NCBI RefSeq assembly: GCF_015160875.1
Contig: NZ_CP063374.1
Coordinates: 7,071,501-7,135,500, forward strand
From: Streptomyces chromofuscus
GTDB lineage: Bacteria; Actinomycetota; Actinomycetes; Streptomycetales; Streptomycetaceae
DNA length: 64,000 bases
Direction of reading: 5' to 3'
Shown here: positions 43,124-50,435 of the stretch, in pieces
Layout: every line of letters begins with the position of its first letter
Position numbering within the stretch: the stretch's first letter is position 1
The notes under the pieces: model-generated
The model's input: only the letters and a program-made list of their open reading frames with translations
The model's database searches: none
Told to the model about the DNA's origin: nothing
Translations under genes and position numbers: made by a program

Positions 43124-44488
43124 ATGGGCGGGACGCCGGACAACGTTGCCGAGTCGCGGGAGGCCGAAGAGGGGCGGGCCGGCAGCGGGGAGGCGGGCGG
43201 ACCGGGCGCGCCACCGGTCTGGTCACGCGACTTCGCGCTGTTCTTCGTCGGCCGGGCCGTCGCCCGCCTCGGCGACACCATGCTGCCGGTGGCCCTGGCC
43301 GCCGGCCTGCTCCAGCACGGGTACGGCGCCGGCGCGGTCGGCCTCGCCATGGCGGCGACGGCCGGGGCGTTCGCCGGGCTGGTGGTCTTCGGCGGGGTCG
43401 TCGCCGACCGCTTCAGCACCCGCAAGCTGATGATCTGGGCCGATCTGGTGCGGCTGGGCACCCAGGCGTTCACCGCCGCGCTGTTCTTCGCCGACCGCGT
43501 GGTGCTCTGGGAGATCTGCGCGATCGGCGTCGTCAACGGCGTCGCGAGCGCCGTGTTCCAGCCCGGCGTCGCCGGCATGGTGCCCCGGCTCTCCTCCGAC
43601 ATCCAGGGCGCCAACGGCGCCATACGCATCGCCGAGTCCGCGGCCCAGCTGGCCGGCCCCGCGGTCGCGGGCGTGCTGGTCGGCCTCGCGTCGGCCGGCG
43701 GCGTCTTCGCGGCGCACGCGGCGACGTACGCGATCAGCGCCCTGTGCCTGCTGCTGCTCCGGCTGCCGCCGCCGGCTGCGGGCAGTCGCTCCCCGGGGCG
43801 CGGGGCGAGCGCCTTCAAGGCCGATCTGGTCGAGGGGTGGCGGGAGTTCAGAGCTCGCACCTGGCTGTGGGGCGTGATCGCCGTCTGGTGCCTGTACATG
43901 ATCGCTGTCTTCGGCCCGACCGTCCCGCTGGTCGCGACGGAAGTGGTCCAGGAGCACGGTCCGCGCGCCTACGGCCTGGTCAACTCCGCCCTCGGCGCCG
44001 GCACCGTCGTGGGTGGGCTCCTCGCCCTGCGGCTGCGCCCGCGCCGGATGCTGCGGGCCGGGGCGATCGCCCTGTTCGGCTTCGCCGGATTCCCGGCGAC
44101 CGTCGGGCTCGGCCTCGACGTGCCGGCGATGGCGGCCGGCGCGGCCGTCGCCGGGGCTGGGATGTCCTTCTGGGGTGTCATGTGGGCGACCAGCGTCCAG
44201 ACCCAGGTCCAGCCGGGCGTCCTCAACCGCATCCACGCCTACGACGTGGCCGGCTCCCTTGCGATGCTGCCGGTCGGCCAGGCCCTCGCGGGTCCCGCCG
44301 CCGTGGCCCTCGGGGCGGACCGGGTCCTGCTGGTCTCCGGGGCGATGAGCTTCGTCGTCGTGATCGCCCTGCTCTCGGTGCCCGCGATACGTGGTCTGGT
44401 CCGCGTCGACACTCCCGTCACCCGCGCGCCGTCGTCAGCGCCTCCGGCCGCACCTCCGTCCGTCCCTCCCTCCGTCCCTCCGGCGTGA
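43124..44488 (+). CDS. Major facilitator superfamily transporter
   Basis: A 454-residue multi-helix transporter of the enterobactin/macrolide exporter-like MFS group. TM1 is DFALFFVGRAVARLGDTML. The MFS loop-2/3 motif reads GGVVADRFSTRKLM, and FQPGVAGMVPRLSSDIQGAN is typical of this group. The C-terminal tail is Pro-rich (APPSVPPSVPPA). ATG 43124 is nine bases after GGGGAGGGGAG; longer frames to 43049 add junk. The substrate is unknown, probably a small toxic compound or siderophore. Confidence 0.92.
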   Translation: MGGTPDNVAESREAEEGRAGSGEAGGPGAPPVWSRDFALFFVGRAVARLGDTMLPVALAAGLLQHGYGAGAVGLAMAATAGAFAGLVVFGGVVADRFSTRKLMIWADLVRLGTQAFTAALFFADRVVLWEICAIGVVNGVASAVFQPGVAGMVPRLSSDIQGANGAIRIAESAAQLAGPAVAGVLVGLASAGGVFAAHAATYAISALCLLLLRLPPPAAGSRSPGRGASAFKADLVEGWREFRARTWLWGVIAVWCLYMIAVFGPTVPLVATEVVQEHGPRAYGLVNSALGAGTVVGGLLALRLRPRRMLRAGAIALFGFAGFPATVGLGLDVPAMAAGAAVAGAGMSFWGVMWATSVQTQVQPGVLNRIHAYDVAGSLAMLPVGQALAGPAAVALGADRVLLVSGAMSFVVVIALLSVPAIRGLVRVDTPVTRAPSSAPPAAPPSVPPSVPPA

Positions 44489-44593
44489 TCGCCGTCGGGT
44501 GCGGCGGCCGGAAACGGGTGCGCGACCACCGACCCGAGTGCGGTATGGTTTCCCTGCGCGTTCATCTGGGGGAAACCCCAGGTCAGACCGCAC

Positions 44594-44667
<74 letters not shown>

Positions 44668-44686
44668 CTTGTGAGAGTCGCAGATC

Positions 44687-44720
44687 AGGGGCCGTTTCAG
44701 AGCAATCTGGAACGGCCCCT
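44687..44720 (+). terminator. Hairpin terminator after tRNA-Pro
   Basis: AGGGGCCGTTTCAGA pairs with TCTGGAACGGCCCCT around a four-base loop, with one G-T wobble, 19 bases after the tRNA. It is the probable end of the tRNA transcript. Confidence 0.85.
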
Positions 44721-44883
44721 CGATCATGTGCGGGCCGAACGCGACGTTCCTCGGGCCCATGGTGCTCCGGCTCCCGGTGCAACCGTCCGGCGGCCTCCGG
44801 CCGAATGATCCACGTCCCCGGCGTGACGCCGCGCGGCGTCCTTGTGCCGGCGTGGGTCCGCCACCTGTCGGGAGGGGTGCGCG

Positions 44884-45657
44884 ATGAGCCGTCGCGTCGA
44901 ACGGCACACCCGTGGCGTCGAGTCGCTCACGCCACTCGCTCCCCGACACGTGCGCCGGGTGCTGTTCCGCCAGTTCTGGCGCGACCTGGTGTTCCTCCAC
45001 TGGGAGGTGGACCCCTTCGAGGTCGCCGGCCTCCTGCCGTCCGGAACGGTCCCGGACCTCTACCGCGGCCGCGCCTACGCGGGCCTGGTCTTCTTCCACA
45101 TGGAGGACCTCGCTCTCGGGCACGGCCCGCCCCTGCCGTACCTGGGCACCTTCAACGAAGTCAACGTGCGCCTGTACAGCCGCGACGCGCTCGGCCGGCG
45201 GGGCGTCGTCTTCCGGTCGCTGGACTGCGACCGACTGCTGCCGGTGCTCGTCGCCCGCGCGGGCTTCGGACTGCCCTACCGCTGGGCGCAGATCTCCCGC
45301 CAGTGGCACGGACGGCGTCTGCTGTACGGCACGCGGGGCCGGGTGCACAAGAACCCCGGCGGCCGGGTCTGGGTCCAGGTCTCGGACGACGTCGTGACGC
45401 CCCGGCCGCTGGACGCGTTCCTCACCTACCGCTGGGGTCTGCACGAGCGCGGGCTGTCACGGTCGTACTACATGCCCAACGTCCATCCGGCATGGACCTT
45501 CCGGCGCTGCGACCTCCTCGGCTGGGACGCGTCCCCGCTGGCCTCGGTGGGCCTCACTCCGGTGCGGGCGGAACCCGACAGCGTCCTGTTCGCGCCCGGC
45601 GTCCCGGTGCGGTTCGGCCGCCCCGCGCTCCTGCCGCCGCCGGGCCCCCCGAGCTGA
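44884..45657 (+). CDS. DUF2071 (YqjF-like) family protein
   Basis: A 257-residue soluble protein of the YqjF/DUF2071 family. It has FRQFWRDLVFLHWEVDPFEV, YAGLVFFHMEDL, YLGTFNEVNVRLYSRD with the conserved N-x-R, and LTYRWGLHERG. The family belongs to the acetoacetate-decarboxylase-like fold superfamily; no activity is established. ATG 44884 follows GGGAGGGG. No partner genes are recognisable. Confidence 0.88.
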   Translation: MSRRVERHTRGVESLTPLAPRHVRRVLFRQFWRDLVFLHWEVDPFEVAGLLPSGTVPDLYRGRAYAGLVFFHMEDLALGHGPPLPYLGTFNEVNVRLYSRDALGRRGVVFRSLDCDRLLPVLVARAGFGLPYRWAQISRQWHGRRLLYGTRGRVHKNPGGRVWVQVSDDVVTPRPLDAFLTYRWGLHERGLSRSYYMPNVHPAWTFRRCDLLGWDASPLASVGLTPVRAEPDSVLFAPGVPVRFGRPALLPPPGPPS

Positions 45658-45743
45658 CCGGCCTGGGGACCGGCGCACGGCGCTCGTCAGCGCCGACGGC
45701 CCGCCCGGTGGCGCGGTCGGGCCGCCGGGGCGACCTGGCCGAC

Positions 45744-45923
45744 TCACAGGGTGATGACGCGCACCAGGAAGAAGGCGGCGACGAGCAGACAGCCGATCGT
45801 GATCAGGACCAGCCAGAGGTACGGGTGCTCCCAGATGCCGCCGTCCGGGCGTTCATGGTGGGCCTCGGCGGTCGACCCCTCGACGGGAGGCGTCTCGCCG
45901 GGAGGAGGCAACGGCTCGCTCAT
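45744..45923 (-). CDS. Small single-TM membrane protein (59 residues)
   Basis: A 59-residue protein with a Pro/Glu-rich soluble start (SEPLPPPGETPPVEGSTAEA), the conserved-looking PPGETPPxEGST, and one C-terminal helix (YLWLVLITIGCLLVAAFFLV). From memory this resembles the DUF6480 family of Streptomyces. The start ATG 45923 has GGGGGG about seven bases ahead. It lies two bases after the next small gene on the same strand, so the two are coupled. The function is unknown. Confidence 0.75.
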   Translation of the reverse strand: MSEPLPPPGETPPVEGSTAEAHHERPDGGIWEHPYLWLVLITIGCLLVAAFFLVRVITL

Positions 45924-45925
45924 GG

Positions 45926-46186
45926 TCACACCCCCCGGACGGCACAGGTAGGGGTCACGCCGCCGCGGGCCGGCGCCCGTTGCTCGTAGTTCGCCAGGGC
46001 CAGACCCACACCGAAGAACGTGGGTGCCCACTCGCCGACGAGGATGCCCCAACGGTCGGCGCGCTGCAGACTCCCGTTCCTGCTGGAGGTGAGCCAGGAC
46101 ACGAGGGACAGGCCGATCGAGGCCGTCGCGGCCAGGTAGGCGTGCTCGCTTCTGACGCCGGCCTCGTGCAGCTGCTTGACGATCAT
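45926..46186 (-). CDS. Small conserved membrane-associated protein (86 residues)
   Basis: An 86-residue protein starting MIVKQLHEAGVRSEHAYLAA behind a strong GAGGAGGG. Two weakly hydrophobic segments follow (YLAATASIGLSLVSWL and WAPTFFGVGLALANYE) separated by a basic stretch with NGSLQRADRWG. The sequence is coding-like and reminds me of a recurrent Streptomyces small protein without a name. It is coupled to the 59-residue protein two bases downstream. A longer frame beginning 46219 is possible but has no ribosome site. Confidence 0.72.
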   Translation of the reverse strand: MIVKQLHEAGVRSEHAYLAATASIGLSLVSWLTSSRNGSLQRADRWGILVGEWAPTFFGVGLALANYEQRAPARGGVTPTCAVRGV

Positions 46187-46527
46187 GAACCCTCCTCGAA
46201 CGGCCGCATATCGGGACATGACGCAATCATCTGTTCGGTGCGAGAGCTGCCCTCGGATGCGTCCGGGGCGACCGGGCGGCCGAAGGTGTGAAGTCGTCCC
46301 GGGTGCATCCGCTCGCCCGTCCCGGGGCGAAGTGGTCGTCGCAAGGGAAAGGGCTCTCGTTCCGAACCCCGAGCCGGAACGGGGGCCCGCCCTTCCGCAG
46401 CACCACGACCCGCAGGAGAGGCGACCGCGGCGCCGCCCGTGAGCAGGTCCGGAAACGGACGAGGCCGTCCGGGCCGGCACCTGTCGGTGCCCGGCCCGGA
46501 CGGCCTCTTCTCTGACTGACGTCAGGC
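46187..46527. other. Intergenic region with promoter of the small-protein pair and the katG terminator
   Basis: A 341-bp gap. The left part should contain the promoter for the two small minus-strand genes; no -35/-10 pair is clear. The right part holds the katG terminator hairpin. Reading frames across it are shadows. Confidence 0.4.
46461..46507 (-). terminator. Hairpin terminator downstream of katG
   Basis: A long stem: GAGGCCGTCCGGGCCGGCACC pairs with GGTGCCCGGCCCGGACGGCCTC apart from a single bulged base, around a four-base loop. It lies 21 bases beyond the katG stop on the minus strand. Confidence 0.85.
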
Positions 46528-48747
46528 TCAGACCAGATCGAACCGGTCGAGGTTCATGACCTTGTCCCACGCGGCGACGAAGTCCCGCACGAACTTCTCC
46601 TTCGCGTCGTCGCTCGCGTAGACCTCCGCCAGCGCGCGCAGCTCGGAGTTCGAGCCGAAGACCAGGTCGGCGCGGGTGCCGGTCCACTTGACCTCGCCCG
46701 TGGCCGCGTCGCTGCCCTCGAACGTGGTCTGGTCCTCGGACGTCGACTTCCACGTCGTGCCCAGGTCCAGCAGGTTGACGAAGAAGTCGTTCGTCAGCGT
46801 GCCCGGGTTCTCGGTGAGGACGCCGTGCTTCGACTGCTGGGCGTTGGCGCCCAGGACGCGCAGACCACCGACGAGCACCGTCATCTCGGGGGCGCTCAGC
46901 GTCAGCAGGTTCGCCCGGTCGAGCAGCAGGTACTCGGCCGGCAGGCGGTTGCCCTTGCCGAGGTAGTTGCGGAAGCCGTCCGCGGTCGGCTCCAGCGCGG
47001 CGAACGACTCGGCGTCGGTGTGCTCCTCCGTCGCGTCGACGCGGCCCGGCGTGAAGGGCACCTCGATGTCGTACCCGGCGTCCTTGGCGGCCTTCTCCAC
47101 GCCGGCGCAGCCGCCGAGCACGATCAGGTCGGCCAGGGAGACCTTCTTGGCGGAGCCCGCGTTGAACTCCTGCTGGACGTTCTCCAGCGTGCGCAGGACC
47201 GAGGCGAGCTGGTCGGGGTCGTTGACCTCCCAGCCGCGCTGCGGCTCCAGGCGGACGCGGGCGCCGTTGGCGCCGCCGCGCTTGTCGCTGCTGCGGAACG
47301 TCGAAGCGGACGCCCACGCGGTGCCGACCAGCTGCGCGACGGTCAGGCCCGACTCCAGGAGCCTGGCCTTCAGCGCCGCGATCTCCTCGGCGCCGATGAC
47401 CTCGCCCTCGGCCTGCGGCAGCGGGTCCTGCCACAGCAGGGTCTCCTCCGGGACCTCCGGGCCGAGGTACTGCGACTTCGGGCCCATGTCACGGTGGGTC
47501 AGCTTGTACCAGGCGCGGGCGAAGGCGTCCGCGAACTCCTGCGGGTTCTCGTAGAACCGGCGCGAGATCGGCTCGTAGATCGGGTCGAAGCGCAGCGACA
47601 GGTCGGTGGTCAGCATCGTCGGGCGGTGCTTCTTCGACGGGTCGTGCGCGTCCGGGATGATCTCCTCGGCGTCCTTGGCGACCCACTGCTTGGCGCCGGC
47701 CGGGGACTCCGTCAGCTCGTACTCGAACTCGAACAGGTTCTTGAAGAAGCCGTTGCTCCACCGGGTGGGCGTGCTGGTCCAGGTGACCTCCAGGCCGGAG
47801 GTGATCGTGTCCCCGCCCTTGCCGGTGCCGAAGGTGTTCTTCCAGCCCAGGCCCTGCTCCTCCATGGAGGCGGCCTCGGGGTCGTTGCCGACGTGGTCCG
47901 CCGGGCCGGCGCCGTGCGTCTTGCCGAAGGTGTGACCACCGGCGATGAGGGCGACGGTCTCCTCGTCGTTCATCGCCATCCGGCGGAACGTCTCACGGAT
48001 GTCGCGGGCCGCGGCCAGCGGGTCCGGGTTGCCGTTGGGGCCCTCCGGGTTGACGTAGATCAGGCCCATCTGGACGGCGCCGAGCGGGCTCTCCAGCTCG
48101 CGGTCGCCGCTGTAGCGCCGGTCGTCGAGCCACGTGGTCTCGGGACCCCAGTAGACGTCCTCCTCCGGCTCCCAGACGTCCTCGCGGCCACCGGCGAAGC
48201 CGAAGGTCTCGAAGCCCATCGTCTCCAGGGCGACGTTGCCGGCGAGGATCATCAGGTCGGCCCACGAGATGCTCTGGCCGTACTTCTTCTTCACCGGCCA
48301 CAGCAGACGGCGGGCCTTGTCCAGGTTGGCGTTGTCCGGCCAGCTGTTCAGCGGCGCGAAGCGCTGCTGGCCGGCGCCGGCGCCACCACGGCCGTCGCTG
48401 ATGCGGTAGGTGCCCGCGCTGTGCCAGGCCATCCGGATGATCAGCGGACCGTAGTGGCCGAAGTCGGCGGGCCACCAGTCCTGCGAGGTCGTCAGCACCT
48501 CCGCGATGTCCTGTTTGACGGCCGCCAGGTCGAGGGCCTTGAACGCCTCGGCGTAGTCGAACTCCTCACCGAGCGGGTTGGCCACGGTGGGGTTCTTGGC
48601 GAGGATCTTCAGGTTGAGGCGCTCCGGCCACCACTGGCGGTTGCCACCACCCTGCGTGGGGTGGAGGGCGCGCCCGTGCGCGACGGGGCAGCCGCCTTCG
48701 CCCTCCGCCTTGGGGTCGGTGACGATTGCATCAGGGTTCTCAGCCAT
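46528..48747 (-). CDS. katG: Catalase-peroxidase
   Basis: A 739-residue class I haem peroxidase that removes hydrogen peroxide by catalase and peroxidase activity. Distal pocket residues are in RMAWHSAGTYR and the proximal haem His in AGGHTFGKTHGAG. The Tyr and Met of the Trp-Tyr-Met adduct lie in GLIYVNPEGPNG and FRRMAMNDEET. The C-terminal duplicated domain lacks haem ligands, as usual. The start ATG 48747 (MAENPDA) is preferred over 48753 because AAGG is then six bases away. It lies 33 bp downstream of furS, the arrangement known from furS-cpeB and furA-catC in Streptomyces. Confidence 0.97.
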   Translation of the reverse strand: MAENPDAIVTDPKAEGEGGCPVAHGRALHPTQGGGNRQWWPERLNLKILAKNPTVANPLGEEFDYAEAFKALDLAAVKQDIAEVLTTSQDWWPADFGHYGPLIIRMAWHSAGTYRISDGRGGAGAGQQRFAPLNSWPDNANLDKARRLLWPVKKKYGQSISWADLMILAGNVALETMGFETFGFAGGREDVWEPEEDVYWGPETTWLDDRRYSGDRELESPLGAVQMGLIYVNPEGPNGNPDPLAAARDIRETFRRMAMNDEETVALIAGGHTFGKTHGAGPADHVGNDPEAASMEEQGLGWKNTFGTGKGGDTITSGLEVTWTSTPTRWSNGFFKNLFEFEYELTESPAGAKQWVAKDAEEIIPDAHDPSKKHRPTMLTTDLSLRFDPIYEPISRRFYENPQEFADAFARAWYKLTHRDMGPKSQYLGPEVPEETLLWQDPLPQAEGEVIGAEEIAALKARLLESGLTVAQLVGTAWASASTFRSSDKRGGANGARVRLEPQRGWEVNDPDQLASVLRTLENVQQEFNAGSAKKVSLADLIVLGGCAGVEKAAKDAGYDIEVPFTPGRVDATEEHTDAESFAALEPTADGFRNYLGKGNRLPAEYLLLDRANLLTLSAPEMTVLVGGLRVLGANAQQSKHGVLTENPGTLTNDFFVNLLDLGTTWKSTSEDQTTFEGSDAATGEVKWTGTRADLVFGSNSELRALAEVYASDDAKEKFVRDFVAAWDKVMNLDRFDLV

Positions 48748-48780
48748 GGACATCCTTCTTCTGGGCTTGAATCACGGTGC

Positions 48781-49215
48781 TCAGGTACTGCGGGTGGAAC
48801 AGTCGGGGCACAGGCCCCAGTAGATGACCTCGGCCTCGTCGATCGAGAAGCCGTGGTCGTCGGAGGCGGTGAGGCAGGGGGCGCTCCCCGCGGCGCAGTC
48901 GACGTCGGTGACGGTGCCGCAGGACCGGCACACGAGGTGGTGGTGGTTGTCGCCGACGCGCCCCTCGTAGCGGGCCGGACTGCCGGCCGGCTCGATCCGG
49001 CGGACGAGTCCCGCCGCGGTCAGCGCGTGCAGCGCTTCGTACACCGCTTGCAGGGATATGTGGCCCACGCGATCGCGCACTCCGGAAGCGATCGCCTCGA
49101 CGCCCAGGTGGTCGCCCTGCCGGACGGTCTCGAGCAGTGCGACGCGGGCGGCCGTCACCCGCAGGCCGGCACCGCGCAGCTCGTCGGCGGTGGTCGGGTG
49201 CCGGGACGCGGTCAT
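48781..49215 (-). CDS. furS: Fur-family redox-sensing repressor FurS/FurA
   Basis: A 144-residue Fur-family repressor of the FurA/CatR branch. The winged helix is ISLQAVYEALHALTAAGLVR; the metal-binding centre has NHHHLVCRSC, VTDVDC and the C-terminal CPDC. Paired cysteines make the structural zinc or thiol switch by which FurS senses oxidation. By analogy with S. reticuli FurS it represses itself and katG until oxidised. The ATG lies seven bases after a predicted -10 element, so the mRNA may be leaderless. Confidence 0.93.
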   Translation of the reverse strand: MTASRHPTTADELRGAGLRVTAARVALLETVRQGDHLGVEAIASGVRDRVGHISLQAVYEALHALTAAGLVRRIEPAGSPARYEGRVGDNHHHLVCRSCGTVTDVDCAAGSAPCLTASDDHGFSIDEAEVIYWGLCPDCSTRST

Positions 49216-49266
49216 GGCGGAGAACCTATCGCGCTAAACACGAACGGTTCAAGAAAACGAATGGTT
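49213..49266 (-). promoter_or_regulatory. Predicted furS-katG promoter with Fur-type operator
   Basis: On the minus strand a -35 TTGAAC (49252-49247) and a -10 TAGGTT (49228-49223) are 18 bp apart, placing the first transcribed base at or next to the A of the furS ATG. The -35 lies within the perfect palindrome GAACGGTTC (49242-49250, plus strand). A sister half-site, CGAATGGTT, lies 17 bp further at 49258-49266. A repressor here would block RNA polymerase directly. Confidence 0.55.
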
Positions 49267-49590
49267 ACATCGAGTGCCGGGTCGGACGACGTCCGTTCTC
49301 CCCGGTCGGCGCGGTGGAGGGCACGACCGCAGGGGGCGACGGCGGGGGCCGGCGGGGGCGCCCGAGCCGCGGGGAAACGGCGGTCATGGTGGGTCTGCCC
49401 GAGGGGGTCTCCCGCAAGGGCGGCCGGCCGCCCGCAGGGAGCTGCCGGCCGAGAGAAGGCGCTCACCCGGGCGCGCGACCCGGGCAGCGCCCGCCGCGGC
49501 GGCTGCCGACGGTGGCTGCCGGTGGTGGCTGCCGGTGGTCCGCGTCGACGAGCCGTACGGGCAGGAGGCGTGGGAGGAGTCGAAAGGGTG
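49267..49590. other. Intergenic region between furS and the Mop-domain gene
   Basis: About 320 bp without a supported gene. It contains short direct repeats of GGTGGCTGCCGGT around 49505-49535. All reading frames here have atypical, Arg/Gly-rich composition and no ribosome site worth noting. Confidence 0.4.
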
Positions 49591-50010
49591 TCACCCCGCC
49601 GCCAGGGACACCTCCGTCGCCTTGACCAGGGCGACGACGGGGGCGCCGGGGGCCAGGCCGAGCTCCTCGACCGCGTCCCGGGTGATCGCCGACGTCAGCT
49701 CCCCGCCCTCCACCGCGACCTTGACGGAGGCCATCGCGCCGCCCGTGCCCACGCCCAGCACCGTGCCGTGCAGCCTGTTGCGGACGGACAGCCCGTCCAC
49801 CGTGCCGGTGGCGAGGGCGACCTCCGTGGACTTGACCAGGGCGCGTACGGCGCTGCCCTCGGCCAGTGCCAGGTCCCGCACCGCGTCCATGGTGATCGCC
49901 GCGGTGATGTCCTGCCCGCCGGCGAGACGGACCGCCACGGTCGCCATGACCTCGCCGGGGGTGACGGCGGTGACGGTGCCGGACAGTTGGTTGCGGATGC
50001 TCAAGGGCAT
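49591..50010 (-). CDS. Double Mop-domain molybdate-binding protein (molbindin-like)
   Basis: A 139-residue protein made of two tandem TOBE/Mop domains: residues 1-68 (PLSIRNQLSGTVTAVTPGEV, then ALVKSTEVALATG) and 72-139 (LSVRNRLHGTVLGVGTGGAM, then ALVKATEVSLAAG). The two copies align closely, showing an internal duplication. Such di-Mop proteins assemble into rings that store molybdate or tungstate in the cytoplasm. ATG 50010 has AGGTG upstream. No molybdate transporter or cofactor gene is near it here. Confidence 0.92.
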   Translation of the reverse strand: MPLSIRNQLSGTVTAVTPGEVMATVAVRLAGGQDITAAITMDAVRDLALAEGSAVRALVKSTEVALATGTVDGLSVRNRLHGTVLGVGTGGAMASVKVAVEGGELTSAITRDAVEELGLAPGAPVVALVKATEVSLAAG

Positions 50011-50189
50011 GGGGGAACACCTCGGAGACGGAAGACGGGTGCTTGCTGATGTCTCACCGTAGTGGGATCGCAACGTAGTGTGATCCATCCCACACCGGCG
50101 GCGCGGAACTCCGGCCGTCCCGTCCCCGACTCCTGTACCGGCACGGCGCGAACCGATGGACTCCGTGCCACGCGATCTGGAGACCGGTG

Positions 50190-50435
50190 ATGGACGATCC
50201 CCGACCACCCGCCCCCGCGGCGCCGTGGAACCCGCTGCCCCCGCCCGCCCTCGGTGCCTTCCTTCTGCTGCTCGCCGCCGTCTTCGTGGTGTCGTACGGC
50301 GTCGGATCCACCGTCGGCCCGATCGGCCCCGGCATGCACCGCACCGATGCCGGCACCGACGCCGGCACCGGCGACACCGACCCGCACACCGGCTCCGGCA
50401 CGCACGGCGACCACCCCGAAGGCCACGCCCCATGA
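50190..50435 (+). CDS. Small membrane protein with His-rich tail, in the copper operon
   Basis: An 81-residue protein with a Pro-rich start, one transmembrane helix (LGAFLLLLAAVFVVSYGVG) and an outward-facing or cytoplasmic tail rich in His, Asp and Gly (TDPHTGSGTHGDHPEGHAP). It overlaps the copper ATPase start by four bases (ATGA). A metal-handling role, perhaps delivering copper to or from the pump, is likely but inferred. GGAG lies seven bases before ATG 50190. Confidence 0.78.
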   Translation: MDDPRPPAPAAPWNPLPPPALGAFLLLLAAVFVVSYGVGSTVGPIGPGMHRTDAGTDAGTGDTDPHTGSGTHGDHPEGHAP

